Below, piece by piece: positions 25,728 through 34,209 of a stretch of 64,000 nucleotides of DNA. Location: the NCBI GenBank assembly GCA_037045455.1, contig JBAOIN010000003.1:248001-312000 (forward strand), in the 5' to 3' direction. Numbering within the stretch: position 1 is the stretch's first letter; every line of letters begins with the position of its first letter. The DNA comes from JADKAV01 sp037045455. GTDB taxonomy: Bacteria; Actinomycetota; Actinomycetes; S36-B12; UBA10799. Below the pieces are notes generated by a model. That model was not told where the DNA came from, made no database searches, and saw only the letters and a list, made by a program, of their open reading frames with translations. Position numbers and translations under genes: made by a program.

Positions 25728-27494
25728 ATGGAGCGCCATGATCTCCGGCACTGGACCGGACACGTCATCGTCTGCGGGATGCAGGGGCTCGGGGTTCGCG
25801 TCGCCGAGTTGTTGCACTCCGCGGGCATTCAGGTCATCTCCGTGGGAACCATGGCCGAGGACCGCCACATGCGCGCCCTGCGCAGCGCCGGTGTGCCGCT
25901 GATCCTGGAGAGTCCGCGCAACCCCGAGAGCCTGTATGCCGCGGGCCTGGCGGGGGCGCTGGCGGTGGTCTGCGTCGAGGACGACGATCTGCGGTGCCTG
26001 GAGTCAGCGCTACTGATCCAGGAACTCGCTCCCGACAAGCGGGTGATCGTGCGCCAGTCGAACGCCGCCGTGGGCCGTGCGGTCAGTTCGGCGATCAATC
26101 CCGGGCTGGTCGTCAACCCGGCGGAACTGGCTGCCCCAACCTTCGTCGAGTCCGTTCTGGACGAGCGGTTGCACCGGATGACCATCGGCGCCGAACCGTT
26201 CGTGGTCCGCGAGATCGAGGTGACGGCGTCCGGCCGGCTGCAGGATCTCTTCGGTGATCTGGCCCCGATCCTGGTCATCCGCACCGACGGCACCCAGTCG
26301 GTGTGCCCGAGCCGGGACGACGAAGTTCAGGCCGGCGACCTGGTGGCTCTGGTGGGGGAGGAGCGGGAGCTGCTGCAGTTCCAGGGCGCTCCCGGAGAAC
26401 CGCTGGGGACACCTGCCAAACCGCCCCGTCGCCGCCGGAATCCGCTGCCCACTCTGGTCGCGGATCTGGTGTACGGGGCCAACCGGGGGCTCAAGTGGAC
26501 GATCGTCGCTCTGGTGCTGCTGGGTGTGTTGTTCGCCGGGCTGCTCGCGGTCGGTTACGTCAATACCGCGACCGATCAGATGGACCTGCTGGATGCGATC
26601 TACTTCGCCGTCGAGACGCTGGCCACCATCGGCTACGGGGACTTCGCGCTGGACGGCCAGCCGGCCTATCTGCGGATCGCCACGATCGTGGTGATGATTC
26701 TTACGACGATCCTGCTGGCAGTGCTGTATGCGTTGGTGACCGAATACCTGGTCAGCCGGCGCATCGCTGTGACGTTCGGTCTGACCCGGGTGACCGGTAT
26801 GCGCGACCACATCATCGCGGTCGGTCTCGGTTCGCTGGGGCTGGCCGTTCTGGAGCAGTTGGTCGCGATGGGCCAACACGTGGTCGTGGTCGAGCGAGAT
26901 CCGACGAACCGGCACATCGGCCGGGCGCGGGCCTTGGGGGTGCCGGTGATCACCCAGGACGCCACTCAGGGCGAGACCCTTGTCGCGGCGAACCTGGCGG
27001 CGGCGCGGGCGGTGACGGTGCTGACCTCCGACGAGTACGCCAACATCGAGACCGGCCTTGCCATCCGGGACACACTCGGCGCCCGGGCGCCCAACGTCCC
27101 CGTGGTCATGCGGGTGTTCGACCGGCGGCTGGGCGCGATGCTGGAGCAGCGGCTGAACTTCCACCACGTGCGCAGCGTGTCGGCCGTAGCTGCGCCGTGG
27201 TTCGTGGCCGCAGCGCTGGGCCTTGAGGTGATCGCCACGTTCGCGGTGGACCAGGAGCCGTTCATCGCCGGCAGGTTGACTGTTCGCGCTGAAGGCGGGC
27301 TGGCTGGGGTGTCGATGCTGGACCTGCCGATCCGGGCTCGGGTGATCGCGCTGACCCGCGAGGACGGGTTGGAGCACCTGCCTCGTAGCGAGACCATGCT
27401 GCAGGCCGGTGACCAGGCATACGTGGTGGGTCCGCCGGAGGATCTGCTTGGGTTGTTGATGCGTAACCGCGCTGTCGTCGGAGCTGCCACCTAG
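25728..27494 (+). CDS. Potassium channel with two flanking RCK/TrkA-N modules
   Basis: A 588-residue ligand-gated potassium channel. An N-terminal RCK Rossmann domain (HVIVCGMQGLGVRVAELL, residues 10-130) and its C-lobe (to about 230) precede the pore: a first helix (WTIVALVLLGVLFAGLLAVG, about 255-275), the pore loop with selectivity filter TIGYGDF and a second helix (IVVMILTTILLAVLYALVTE). A second RCK module follows (HIIAVGLGSLGLAVLEQL to the end). One chain therefore supplies two RCK copies per pore subunit. I take the ATG at 25728 as start; a GTG at 25692 would overlap the divergent gene's leader. Confidence 0.87.
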   Translation: MERHDLRHWTGHVIVCGMQGLGVRVAELLHSAGIQVISVGTMAEDRHMRALRSAGVPLILESPRNPESLYAAGLAGALAVVCVEDDDLRCLESALLIQELAPDKRVIVRQSNAAVGRAVSSAINPGLVVNPAELAAPTFVESVLDERLHRMTIGAEPFVVREIEVTASGRLQDLFGDLAPILVIRTDGTQSVCPSRDDEVQAGDLVALVGEERELLQFQGAPGEPLGTPAKPPRRRRNPLPTLVADLVYGANRGLKWTIVALVLLGVLFAGLLAVGYVNTATDQMDLLDAIYFAVETLATIGYGDFALDGQPAYLRIATIVVMILTTILLAVLYALVTEYLVSRRIAVTFGLTRVTGMRDHIIAVGLGSLGLAVLEQLVAMGQHVVVVERDPTNRHIGRARALGVPVITQDATQGETLVAANLAAARAVTVLTSDEYANIETGLAIRDTLGARAPNVPVVMRVFDRRLGAMLEQRLNFHHVRSVSAVAAPWFVAAALGLEVIATFAVDQEPFIAGRLTVRAEGGLAGVSMLDLPIRARVIALTREDGLEHLPRSETMLQAGDQAYVVGPPEDLLGLLMRNRAVVGAAT

Positions 27495-27549
27495 CTCGGG
27501 CACAGGCTGCCGTCAACCGTGTCCAATGCCTGGCCTGAATCTGCAATCA

Positions 27550-27632
27550 GTGAGCATTCCGGGCATCGGTTAGCGTCCCGGACGCTCAAACCCCGCCCTG
27601 CATGCTCACCGATGCCCGGAATGCTCACCGAT
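27550..27632. repeat. Word-repeat element with perfect 20-bp arms
   Basis: GTGAGCATTCCGGGCATCGG at 27550-27569 and its exact complement at 27609-27628, with a second forward word (ATCGGTTAGC at 27564) and overlapping inverted words ATGCTCACCGAT at 27602 and 27621. It lies between the K+ channel and GMC genes. Confidence 0.88.
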
Positions 27633-27662
27633 CGGCCGGCCGGACGATTTCGCGCACAGTGA

Positions 27663-27689
27663 TTGACCATATCTAGCGTTCGCTATACA
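27663..27689 (+). promoter_or_regulatory. Promoter with palindrome for the GMC oxidoreductase
   Basis: TTGACC (27663-27668) and TATACA (27684-27689), 15 nt apart, with a perfect TAGCGTTCGCTA palindrome (27674-27685) in the spacer. The palindrome resembles a TetR-type operator. A GAGAGG Shine-Dalgarno sequence precedes the ATG, so this gene has a leader. Confidence 0.5.
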
Positions 27690-27718
27690 GGTGGATCACC
27701 AATGAGAGGTAGACGGGC

Positions 27719-29416
27719 ATGAACAACACGGAGCACTGGGACGCGGTCATCGTCGGATCCGGATTCGGCGGATCGGTGGCCGCCCTGCGATTGAGCGAGA
27801 AAGGCTACCGGGTGCTCGTGGTCGAGTCCGGCCGGCGCTTCACCGATGAGGAACTACCCAAGACGTCGTGGCGTCTGCCCAAGTTCCTGTGGGCGCCGGC
27901 GGCGGGTCTGTTCGGCATCCAGCGCATGTACCTGCTCAACGATGTGTTGGTCCTCTCCGGTGCCGGCGTGGGCGGTGGCTCGCTGGTGTACGGGAACACC
28001 CTGTACGAGCCGTTGGACGACTTCTACGAGGACCAGCAGTGGCGCCACATCACCAAGTGGCGCGACGAACTCGCACCCCACTACGCCATGGCCAAGCGGA
28101 TGTTGGGCGTGGTCGAGAACCCGGTGGAGACCCCGGCCGACCGGATCATGCTGGACGTGGCCCGTGACATGGGTGTGGCCGACACGTTCCACCGCACCCA
28201 GGTCGGAGTGCTGTTCGGGGAGCAGCCCGGCGTGGACGTGCCCGACCCGTTCTTCGGCGGCGCCGGACCGGCCCGCACCACCTGCACCGACTGCGGCGCC
28301 TGCATGACGGGGTGTCGAGTCGGAGCCAAGAACACGCTGCCCAAGAACTACCTGCACCTGGCTGAGAACCTCGGTGCGCAGATCCGGCCGTTGACGACCG
28401 TCAAGTCCGTCACCCCGCTGCCCGAGGGCGGCTATCGCGTGGCGATGCGTGCGTCCGGTCCGGGCGCTGGCGTTCCCAAGCGCTCCGAGGTGACCGCCGA
28501 CCACGTGATCTTCGCGGCCGGCACATTGGGCACTCAGCGGATTCTGCACACCATGAAGTCGGAAGGCGCGCTGCCGCATTTGTCCGAGCGGCTCGGGCAG
28601 CTCACCCGGACGAACTCGGAGTCGGTGCTCACCGTGGAGGCCAGGGACCTCGAGGTCGACTACTCGGCCGGGCCGGCGATCACTTCGTCGATCCACCCGA
28701 ACCCGCACACGCACGTCGAGCCCGTTCGTTACGGGCGGGGCAGCAACGTCATGGGCATGCTCAGCACAGTCATGACCGAAGGCGACCGCCCGGGCGAGCC
28801 GTCCATTCCGCGCTGGCGCCGCTTCGTGCGCGAGGTGGCCTCGAACCCCATGTCCTTCCTGCGCTCGCTGTCGGTGCGGCGCTGGTCGGAGCGGACCACG
28901 GTCATGCTCGTGATGCAGAGCCTGGACAACTCGCTGAACCTGTCGCTGAAGCAGGGTCGCTTCGGCCGTCGCAGCCTGACCTCGACCCAGGGCACTGGTT
29001 CACCCAACCCGTCGTGGATCCCCGAGGGCCAGGAGGTGACGACTCGGTTCGCGGAGAAGACTGGCGGTGAGCCACGCGGCACCTGGACCGAGGTGTTCAA
29101 CACGCCGCTGACCGCGCACATTCTCGGTGGCTGCTCGATCGGCGACAGCCCCGAGACCGGAGTGATCGATCCTTGGCAGCGCGTCTACGGACACCCGGGG
29201 CTGCACGTCATGGACGGTGCCGCAGTCACCGCGAACCTTGGGGTGAACCCCTCGTTGACCATCACCGCGCAGGCCGAGCGTGCGATGTCCTTCTGGCCGA
29301 ACAAGGGCGAGACCGACCCGCGGCCGCCAGTAGGTGCCGAGTACGAGCAGGTGTCGCCCGTGGCGCCGAAGCGTCCGGCGGTTCCGGCGGAGGCCCCGGC
29401 CGCGCTGCAGTGGTAG
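27719..29416 (+). CDS. GMC-family FAD oxidoreductase (cholesterol-oxidase-like)
   Basis: A 565-residue flavoenzyme oxidising an alcohol or sterol-like substrate. The FAD-binding motif is AVIVGSGFGGSVAALRLSE, with VVESGRR after it and a GAGVGGGSLVYGN segment typical of the cholesterol oxidase branch. The C-terminal NPSLTITAQAERA and ILGGCSIGD are GMC signatures. A cysteine cluster CTDCGACMTGC (about 190) looks like a ferredoxin motif and occurs in some relatives. No signal peptide, so intracellular, unlike secreted cholesterol oxidases. The Pro-rich C-terminus is atypical. Substrate unknown. Confidence 0.87.
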   Translation: MNNTEHWDAVIVGSGFGGSVAALRLSEKGYRVLVVESGRRFTDEELPKTSWRLPKFLWAPAAGLFGIQRMYLLNDVLVLSGAGVGGGSLVYGNTLYEPLDDFYEDQQWRHITKWRDELAPHYAMAKRMLGVVENPVETPADRIMLDVARDMGVADTFHRTQVGVLFGEQPGVDVPDPFFGGAGPARTTCTDCGACMTGCRVGAKNTLPKNYLHLAENLGAQIRPLTTVKSVTPLPEGGYRVAMRASGPGAGVPKRSEVTADHVIFAAGTLGTQRILHTMKSEGALPHLSERLGQLTRTNSESVLTVEARDLEVDYSAGPAITSSIHPNPHTHVEPVRYGRGSNVMGMLSTVMTEGDRPGEPSIPRWRRFVREVASNPMSFLRSLSVRRWSERTTVMLVMQSLDNSLNLSLKQGRFGRRSLTSTQGTGSPNPSWIPEGQEVTTRFAEKTGGEPRGTWTEVFNTPLTAHILGGCSIGDSPETGVIDPWQRVYGHPGLHVMDGAAVTANLGVNPSLTITAQAERAMSFWPNKGETDPRPPVGAEYEQVSPVAPKRPAVPAEAPAALQW

Positions 29417-29426
29417 TACGCAAATG

Positions 29427-29490
29427 GTGAGCATGCCGGGTATCGGTTAGCCTTCCGGACGCATTAAAACGCCCTGCATGCTCACGAATC
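29427..29490. repeat. Word-repeat element, shortened copy
   Basis: Forward GTGAGCATGC (29427) and ATCGGTTAGC (29442), inverted GCATGCTCAC (29476); the fourth word is reduced to GAATCGG. Convergent gap before vapC. Confidence 0.7.
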
Positions 29491-29585
29491 GGCGTCACGC
29501 CATGACTGGTCGCCGCGCTGCTGGGCTGGTGATGCAGTCAAGTTGGTAACGGGCCCGGGACCCCTGGGCGAAGCAGTCCGGTCGC

Positions 29586-30008
29586 TCAGATCGACGTGAA
29601 GGGGTTGATCACGTGCAGCCCCGCGGCCTTGAACGGCCCTTCGTCGCGGGTCGCGATCTTGCAACGGTGGGTTCGGACGATCGCGCCGATGAGGGCATCG
29701 GCGTCGCTGAGGGCGACGCCTCGACGACGGGCGTTCGCTCGGAGTTCGGCGTACTCAATGGAGGCCTGCTCGTCGAAGTCGAGAATGCGATCTGAGAACA
29801 GCGGCCGTATTCCGTCCTCGAAGGCCCGGGTGAGTGCCATGCGCCGACGTCCCTTGGGCAATGCGGCGATTCCGAATCGGATCTCTGCCAGCGTCAGTAC
29901 CGTCAGGTAGAGCGTCGAATCGAGCTGCCGGTCAACCCATGAGACCACTGAGGGCGAGGGCTGCGCCCGCATGAGTTCGGAAATGACATTGGTATCCAGA
30001 ACGATCAT
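29586..30008 (-). CDS. vapC: VapC-type PIN-domain toxin
   Basis: A 140-residue PIN ribonuclease toxin. Acidic active-site residues are visible: Asp in MIVLDTNVISELM, Glu in VLTLAEIRFGIAAL, Asp in ALSDADALIGAIV and Asp in IATRDEGPF. VapC toxins cleave tRNA or rRNA when released from antitoxin. The ATG overlaps the stop of vapB by four bases, the standard coupled order with antitoxin first. Closest in style to the FitB branch (SPSVVSWVDRQLDSTLYLTV). Confidence 0.92.
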   Translation of the reverse strand: MIVLDTNVISELMRAQPSPSVVSWVDRQLDSTLYLTVLTLAEIRFGIAALPKGRRRMALTRAFEDGIRPLFSDRILDFDEQASIEYAELRANARRRGVALSDADALIGAIVRTHRCKIATRDEGPFKAAGLHVINPFTSI

Positions 30009-30244
30009 GAAAAGTCGATCGGCTCGGTCATGCTGTCGCTGCGACTCACCTCGAGTTCGAATCCGCCGACTTCGGACGCTATCTGCGTGATCCTGGTGCC
30101 GAGCCCCTCACCGGCGTAACCGGATGCTGCTTCGTCGAGTATCTTCCGAATTTCGGCCTCTGTGCTGCGGCCGTGGACGGCTGCGCGCGCCTTGAGACCG
30201 CGGTGGGTCTCGTCGGAGAGGTTGCGAACAGAGATTGCGGCCAT
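30005..30244 (-). CDS. vapB: VapB/FitA-type RHH antitoxin
   Basis: A 79-residue antitoxin. The ribbon-helix-helix domain is AAISVRNLSDETHRGLKAR and the following helix; the C-terminal part (acidic, ELEVSRSDSMTEPIDFS) would wrap the toxin. I prefer the ATG at 30244 over the GTG at 30250 because GGGAG lies 5 nt upstream. It probably represses its own promoter through the dyad at 30256-30284. Confidence 0.88.
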   Translation of the reverse strand: MAAISVRNLSDETHRGLKARAAVHGRSTEAEIRKILDEAASGYAGEGLGTRITQIASEVGGFELEVSRSDSMTEPIDFS

Positions 30245-30255
30245 GGGCACTCCCA

Positions 30256-30284
30256 GTGATAGCTCTCGGGTGAAATGCTATCAC
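30256..30284. promoter_or_regulatory. Candidate vapBC autoregulatory operator
   Basis: Perfect GTGATAGC (30256-30263) and GCTATCAC (30277-30284) arms, 13 nt apart, 12 nt before vapB. RHH antitoxins of this class typically bind such inverted repeats. Confidence 0.55.
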
Positions 30285-30409
30285 GCTGTCCCAGTGCGGC
30301 GCCGCCGCGCTTATCTCCAAGCTCAGTTAGCGACCAGCGCCGTCACCTTGGCCAATTCGTCGCCGTGCAGGTCCAACTCGGCTACTCGCAGTTTGGGCGC
30401 ATCCAGCGC

Positions 30410-30415
30410 TACAGT
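30410..30415 (+). promoter_or_regulatory. Leaderless -10 (TACAGT) for the spermidine-synthase-like gene
   Basis: TACAGT, 6 nt, GTG at 30422; identical hexamer and spacing to marR at 4868. Confidence 0.5.
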
Positions 30416-30421
30416 GCGGCG

Positions 30422-31107
30422 GTGAGTGACCGCATCTACATCCTGGAGTTGGACGGGATGGAGCAGTCAGCGGTCGATCTCGACGATCCGACGAATCTCG
30501 TCTTCGACTATGTGCGCCGTATAGGTGACCTCATCGACCGGATGCCGCCGGGACCTCTGCGAGTCCTGCATGTCGGCGGGGCCGCGATGAGTCTGCCGCG
30601 CTATGTGGCGGCCACCCGGCCGAGGTCAGCGCAGATCGTGCTGGAGCCGAACGAAATCGTGATCGCTCAGGTCCGCGTTGAGGCGCCGCTGCCGAGGCGC
30701 AGCGGGATCAAGGTGCGGCCGATTGATGGCCTAGCCGGGATCCGGCCGATCCGGGATGGCTGCCAGGATCTGGTGATTTTGGACGCCTTCGCGAACGCGG
30801 AAGTGCCTGACGAACTGACGTCAGCTGAGTTCTTGCAGGATGTGCAGCGTGTCCTTAGGCCCGGCGGGGTGTTCGTCGCGAACGTGGTGGACCATTCGCC
30901 GTTTGAGCGGGTGCGGGCGCTGCTCGCTCTCGTCGGTCCGAAGTGTCGTCGTCGGCCTCGAGCCATCCACGCTGAAGGGGCGTCGGGCCCGGCAACGTAT
31001 TGGTGGCAAGTGGTGTCGGCTTCGGCTCGCCCTCCCCGCTGGAGTACCGCGTCTTCACCGGGCGTGCAGTGACCGACAGGTTCGCGTCCCGAAGCCCGCG
31101 GCGCTAG
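30422..31107 (+). CDS. Spermidine-synthase-like methyltransferase-fold protein (frameshifted)
   Basis: About 228 residues after correction. Motifs of the polyamine-synthase-like SAM fold are present: LRVLHVGGAAMSLPRYVAAT (motif I), IVLEPNEIV (acidic end of strand 2), DLVILDAFANAEVPDELTS (catalytic Asp region) and LRPGGVFVANVVD. Two single-base insertions (near 30943 and 30988) break the C-terminus. Correcting both gives PKFVVGLEPSTLKGRRAGNVLVASG and a natural end at 31107. The usual gatekeeper residues for putrescine are not convincing, so it may be one of the many actinobacterial relatives without proven aminopropyltransferase activity. Confidence 0.72.
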
Positions 31108-31195
31108 GGCAGGCGGATGGAGTAGCAAGGGGAGACGACAGGCTTACGTACCGTTCAGCAGGGCATCGATCGAGCAGCACCTGAAAGGAACGGCA

Positions 31196-33636
31196 ATGGC
31201 GCAGATCGATCGAATGGCACAGCCCTGGGGTACCCGGACGCCTTACGGGCCGGGGGAGAAGTGGCCGGAGCGGGTCGACATGCATCTGGCGCAGGGTCTG
31301 GCTGCCGATGAACGTGGACCGCTGGGTGCAGTCGGCGTCGATCCTGCATTCCAACGGCGATGCGATGGACATCGCCGTGAAGGACGGGCGGATCGTCGGA
31401 GTGCGGGGTCGCGCTGTCGACCGTGTCAACCACGGTCGTTTGGATCCGAAAGATCTGTACGGCTGGCAGGCCAACGAATCCTCTGACCGGCTGACCAGGC
31501 CGCTGATCCGACGAGACGGGAAGTTAGTCGAAACGGACTGGGACACCGCCATGAACGCCGTCGCGGGCCGGACCAAGGAGCTGCTCGCCGAACGTGGAGC
31601 CTCAGCCATCGGCTTCTACACAACCGGGCAGTTGTTCCTGGAGGAGTACTACACCCTCGGGCTGATCGCGCATGGCGGCATCGGCACCAATCACGTCGAC
31701 GGCAACACACGCCTGTGCACGGCCACCGCCGCCGCGGCGCTGAAGGAGTCGTTCGGGTCCGACGGCCAGCCGGGCTCCTATACCGACATCGACCACGCCG
31801 ACGTGATCTGCCTGTACGGACACAACATGGCCGAGACCCAGGCGGTGCTCTGGAGCCGGATCCTGGACCGGCTTGCGGGCCCGAACCCGCCGGCGATCGT
31901 GTGTGTGGACCCGCGGCAGACCCCGGTGGCCGACCACGCCAGCGATCCACCTGGCGCCGCGGCCCGGGACGAACGTCATGCTCATGAACGCCCTTCTGCA
32001 CGAGTTGCTCGACCACGGCTGGGTCGACCATGACTACCTCGAGGCCCACACGGTCGGGTTCGCCGAGTTGGAGAAGGCGCTTGAGGCCTACACGGTCGAG
32101 CGGGCGGCGCAGGTGTGCGACGTTCCCGCTGCGGACCTGCGCGAGGCCGCCCGTGTGATCGGCACTGCCGAGCGGCTGATGTCCACGGTGCTGCAGGGCT
32201 TCTACCAGTCCCACCAGGCCACGGCTGCCGCCGTTCAGGTCAACAACATCCATATCGTGCGGGGCATGCTGGGCAAGCCGGGCTGCGGGGTCCTGCAGAT
32301 GAACGGCCAGCCGACCGCAGAGAACACCCGGGAGTGCGGCGCCGACGGTGACCTGCCGGCGTTCCGCAACTGGTCGAACAAGGCCCATATTGAGGATCTC
32401 GCCAGGGTCTGGAACATCGACTCGATGCAGATCCCGCACTACACAGCACCAACGCATGCGATGCAGATCATGCGCTACGTCGAGGACGGCTCCATCCGGC
32501 TGCTGTACGTGTCGGGGACGAACCCGGCGGTGTCGCTGCCCGAGTTGGACCGTATTCGCAGTCTGCTGTCACAGGACCGGCTCTTCCTGGTGGTGCAGGA
32601 TATTTTCCTCACTGAGACCGCGCAGTTGGCCGACGTTGTGTTGCCGGCGGCGACGTGGGGAGAGAAGACCGGGACGTTCACCAACGTCGATCGCACGGTG
32701 CACCTGTCCGAGAAGGCGGTCGACCCGCCGGGGGAGGCCCGTCCGGACCTCGACATCTTCATCGACTACGCCCGGCGCCTGGATCTGCGTGACAAGGACG
32801 GGGCGCCCCTGGTGAAGTGGGCGACCCCGGAGGAGGCGTTCGAAGCCTGGAAGGATTGCAGCCGCGGCCGGCCCTGTGACTACAGCGGCATGACCTACGA
32901 CATGCTGCGGGCAGGCAGCGGCATCCAGTGGCCGTGCAATGCCGAGCACCCGCAGGGATCCGAACGGATGTACATCGACGGCGCGTTCTGGGCCCACCCC
33001 GATGACTGCGAAAGCTATGGCCGCGACCTGATCACCGGAACCCCTGCCGAGGCCACGGAGTACAAGGCGCTCAACCCCGAGGGCAAGGCCATGCTCAAGG
33101 CAGCGGAGTATCTGCCACCCCACGAGATCCCCTCGTCGGAGTACCCGTTCCAGCTGATCACCGGACGCACGCTGTACCACTTCCACACCCGCACCAAGAC
33201 CGGCCGCGCCCCGCAACTGCAGGCCGCTGCCCCTGAGGTGTGGGTCGAGGTGTCGGCCGCCGACTGCGAGGCGCAGGGCTGGCAAGAGGGGGACCTCCTG
33301 CGGATCAGCACCCCGCGGGGCGCGGTCGAGGCCCGCTTGCGAGTCGGCGGCATCCGGAAGGGCGTGCTGTTCCTGCCCTTCCACTACGGATATTGGGACA
33401 CCGGGACCGACGGCCACCGGCGCGCCGCCAACGAGTTGACCGTCACCGACTGGGACCCGGTGTCCAAGCAGCCGCTCTTCAAGACCGCGGCCGCGGCGGC
33501 CCGGATCTCGGCTTCGGGTGGCGTCCCGGCGCCCGCGCCCACGACGGCTGCGTCTCGACCGATCGGTGCTGGCGTGCCAACGACACACGGCGATGCCACG
33601 GCGCTGGTCACTGAGGACATGGGAGGCGTGCGATGA
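31196..33636 (+). CDS. Molybdopterin oxidoreductase lacking the N-terminal Fe-S cysteines (frameshifted)
   Basis: About 812 residues after removing two extra bases (near 31314 and 31940). The bis-MGD family is clear: NTRLCTATA with the likely Mo-ligand Cys, LYGHNMAETQAVLW, LAPRPGTNVMLMNALL, GKPGCGVLQMNGQPTAENTRECG, LPAATWGEKTGTFTN and the C-terminal ITGRTLYHFHTRTKTGRAP. Formate dehydrogenases and nitrate reductases have three Cys in CPxCGVGC plus one in GRLCxKG. This protein has SILHSNGD and GRLDPKD instead, so the usual [4Fe-4S] ligands are absent. Substrate is unknown. It overlaps the next gene by ATGA. A Shine-Dalgarno sequence AAAGGA precedes the ATG. Confidence 0.85.
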
Positions 33637-34154
33637 AACTCGTCCAGACCCTGCGCAGCCTGCACGGGAACAAGGTGGGTGCCGCGATCGAGGAGCTGCA
33701 CAGGGCTGAGAACAGCCTGGCCGGGGCGCTGCTGGATCTCTCGGCCCAGCACAAGGCCGATCACGAGATCTTCCACGTGGCCCGCGATGTTGCGGCCTGG
33801 TCGCAGGAACACGTTCGCCGACTCGCACAGGTGGGGCGCGACTACGGCCTCGAGCTTGACCCCGAGCCGCAGGACGAGTCGACCGTGCTCGCTCGGATCA
33901 AGCAGAAGGGCTCGGAGTTGACCAGTGGCTTCCACGAACCCGCCCTGCTGCTCCTTGCCGACCTGCGACACATCCATGCCTCGGCGGCCGGGGTCAGTCT
34001 CGACTGGGAGGTCCTGGCCCAGACCGCGCAAGCAATGCAGGACACCGAGTTGCTGTCGTTGGCCGAAACATGCCAGCCCGAGACGCTACGGCAGATGAAG
34101 TGGGCCAAAGCGAAGGTCAAGGAGACCGCCGCCCAGGTCATGGTCACCGGGTGA
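33633..34154 (+). CDS. Helical partner protein of the molybdoenzyme
   Basis: A 173-residue, largely helical soluble protein, starting by ATGA overlap with the molybdopterin oxidoreductase. It contains His/Glu-bearing helices (IEELHRAENSLAGALLDL, KADHEIFHVARDVAAWSQEH, LLLLADLRHIHASAAG, ETLRQMKWAKAKVKETAAQ). Pairs such as E..H and H..E could bind a metal in ferritin-like fashion, but I cannot confirm spacing. The coupling suggests it is a dedicated subunit or maturation factor. No known family recognised. Confidence 0.75.
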   Translation: MKLVQTLRSLHGNKVGAAIEELHRAENSLAGALLDLSAQHKADHEIFHVARDVAAWSQEHVRRLAQVGRDYGLELDPEPQDESTVLARIKQKGSELTSGFHEPALLLLADLRHIHASAAGVSLDWEVLAQTAQAMQDTELLSLAETCQPETLRQMKWAKAKVKETAAQVMVTG

Positions 34155-34162
34155 GAGTCACG

Positions 34163-34198
34163 ACGAAGCCCCGAGCCGTAGGTGGCCCGGGGCTTCGT
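34163..34198. terminator. Bidirectional hairpin terminator
   Basis: ACGAAGCCCCG (34163-34173) pairs exactly with CGGGGCTTCGT (34188-34198), followed by GTTT. It lies between the convergent helical-protein gene and glnA1, so it can serve both. Confidence 0.7.
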
Positions 34199-34209
34199 GT
34201 TTCGCGAAC

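Noticed and set aside
26010..27503. Long minus-strand open frame of about 497 codons opposite the K+ channel
   Set aside because: Composition is that of a reverse-complement shadow (Arg, His, Gln, Asp rich) while the plus-strand frame has a clear RCK-pore-RCK layout.
27550..27632. The 20-bp inverted repeat as ends of an insertion sequence
   Set aside because: Only 39 bp lie between the arms, with no transposase and no target-site duplication visible.
30325..30425. Short minus-strand frame reading LDAPKLRVAELDLHGDEL
   Set aside because: It looks protein-like but has no start codon or Shine-Dalgarno sequence and lies across the promoter of the spermidine-synthase-like gene.
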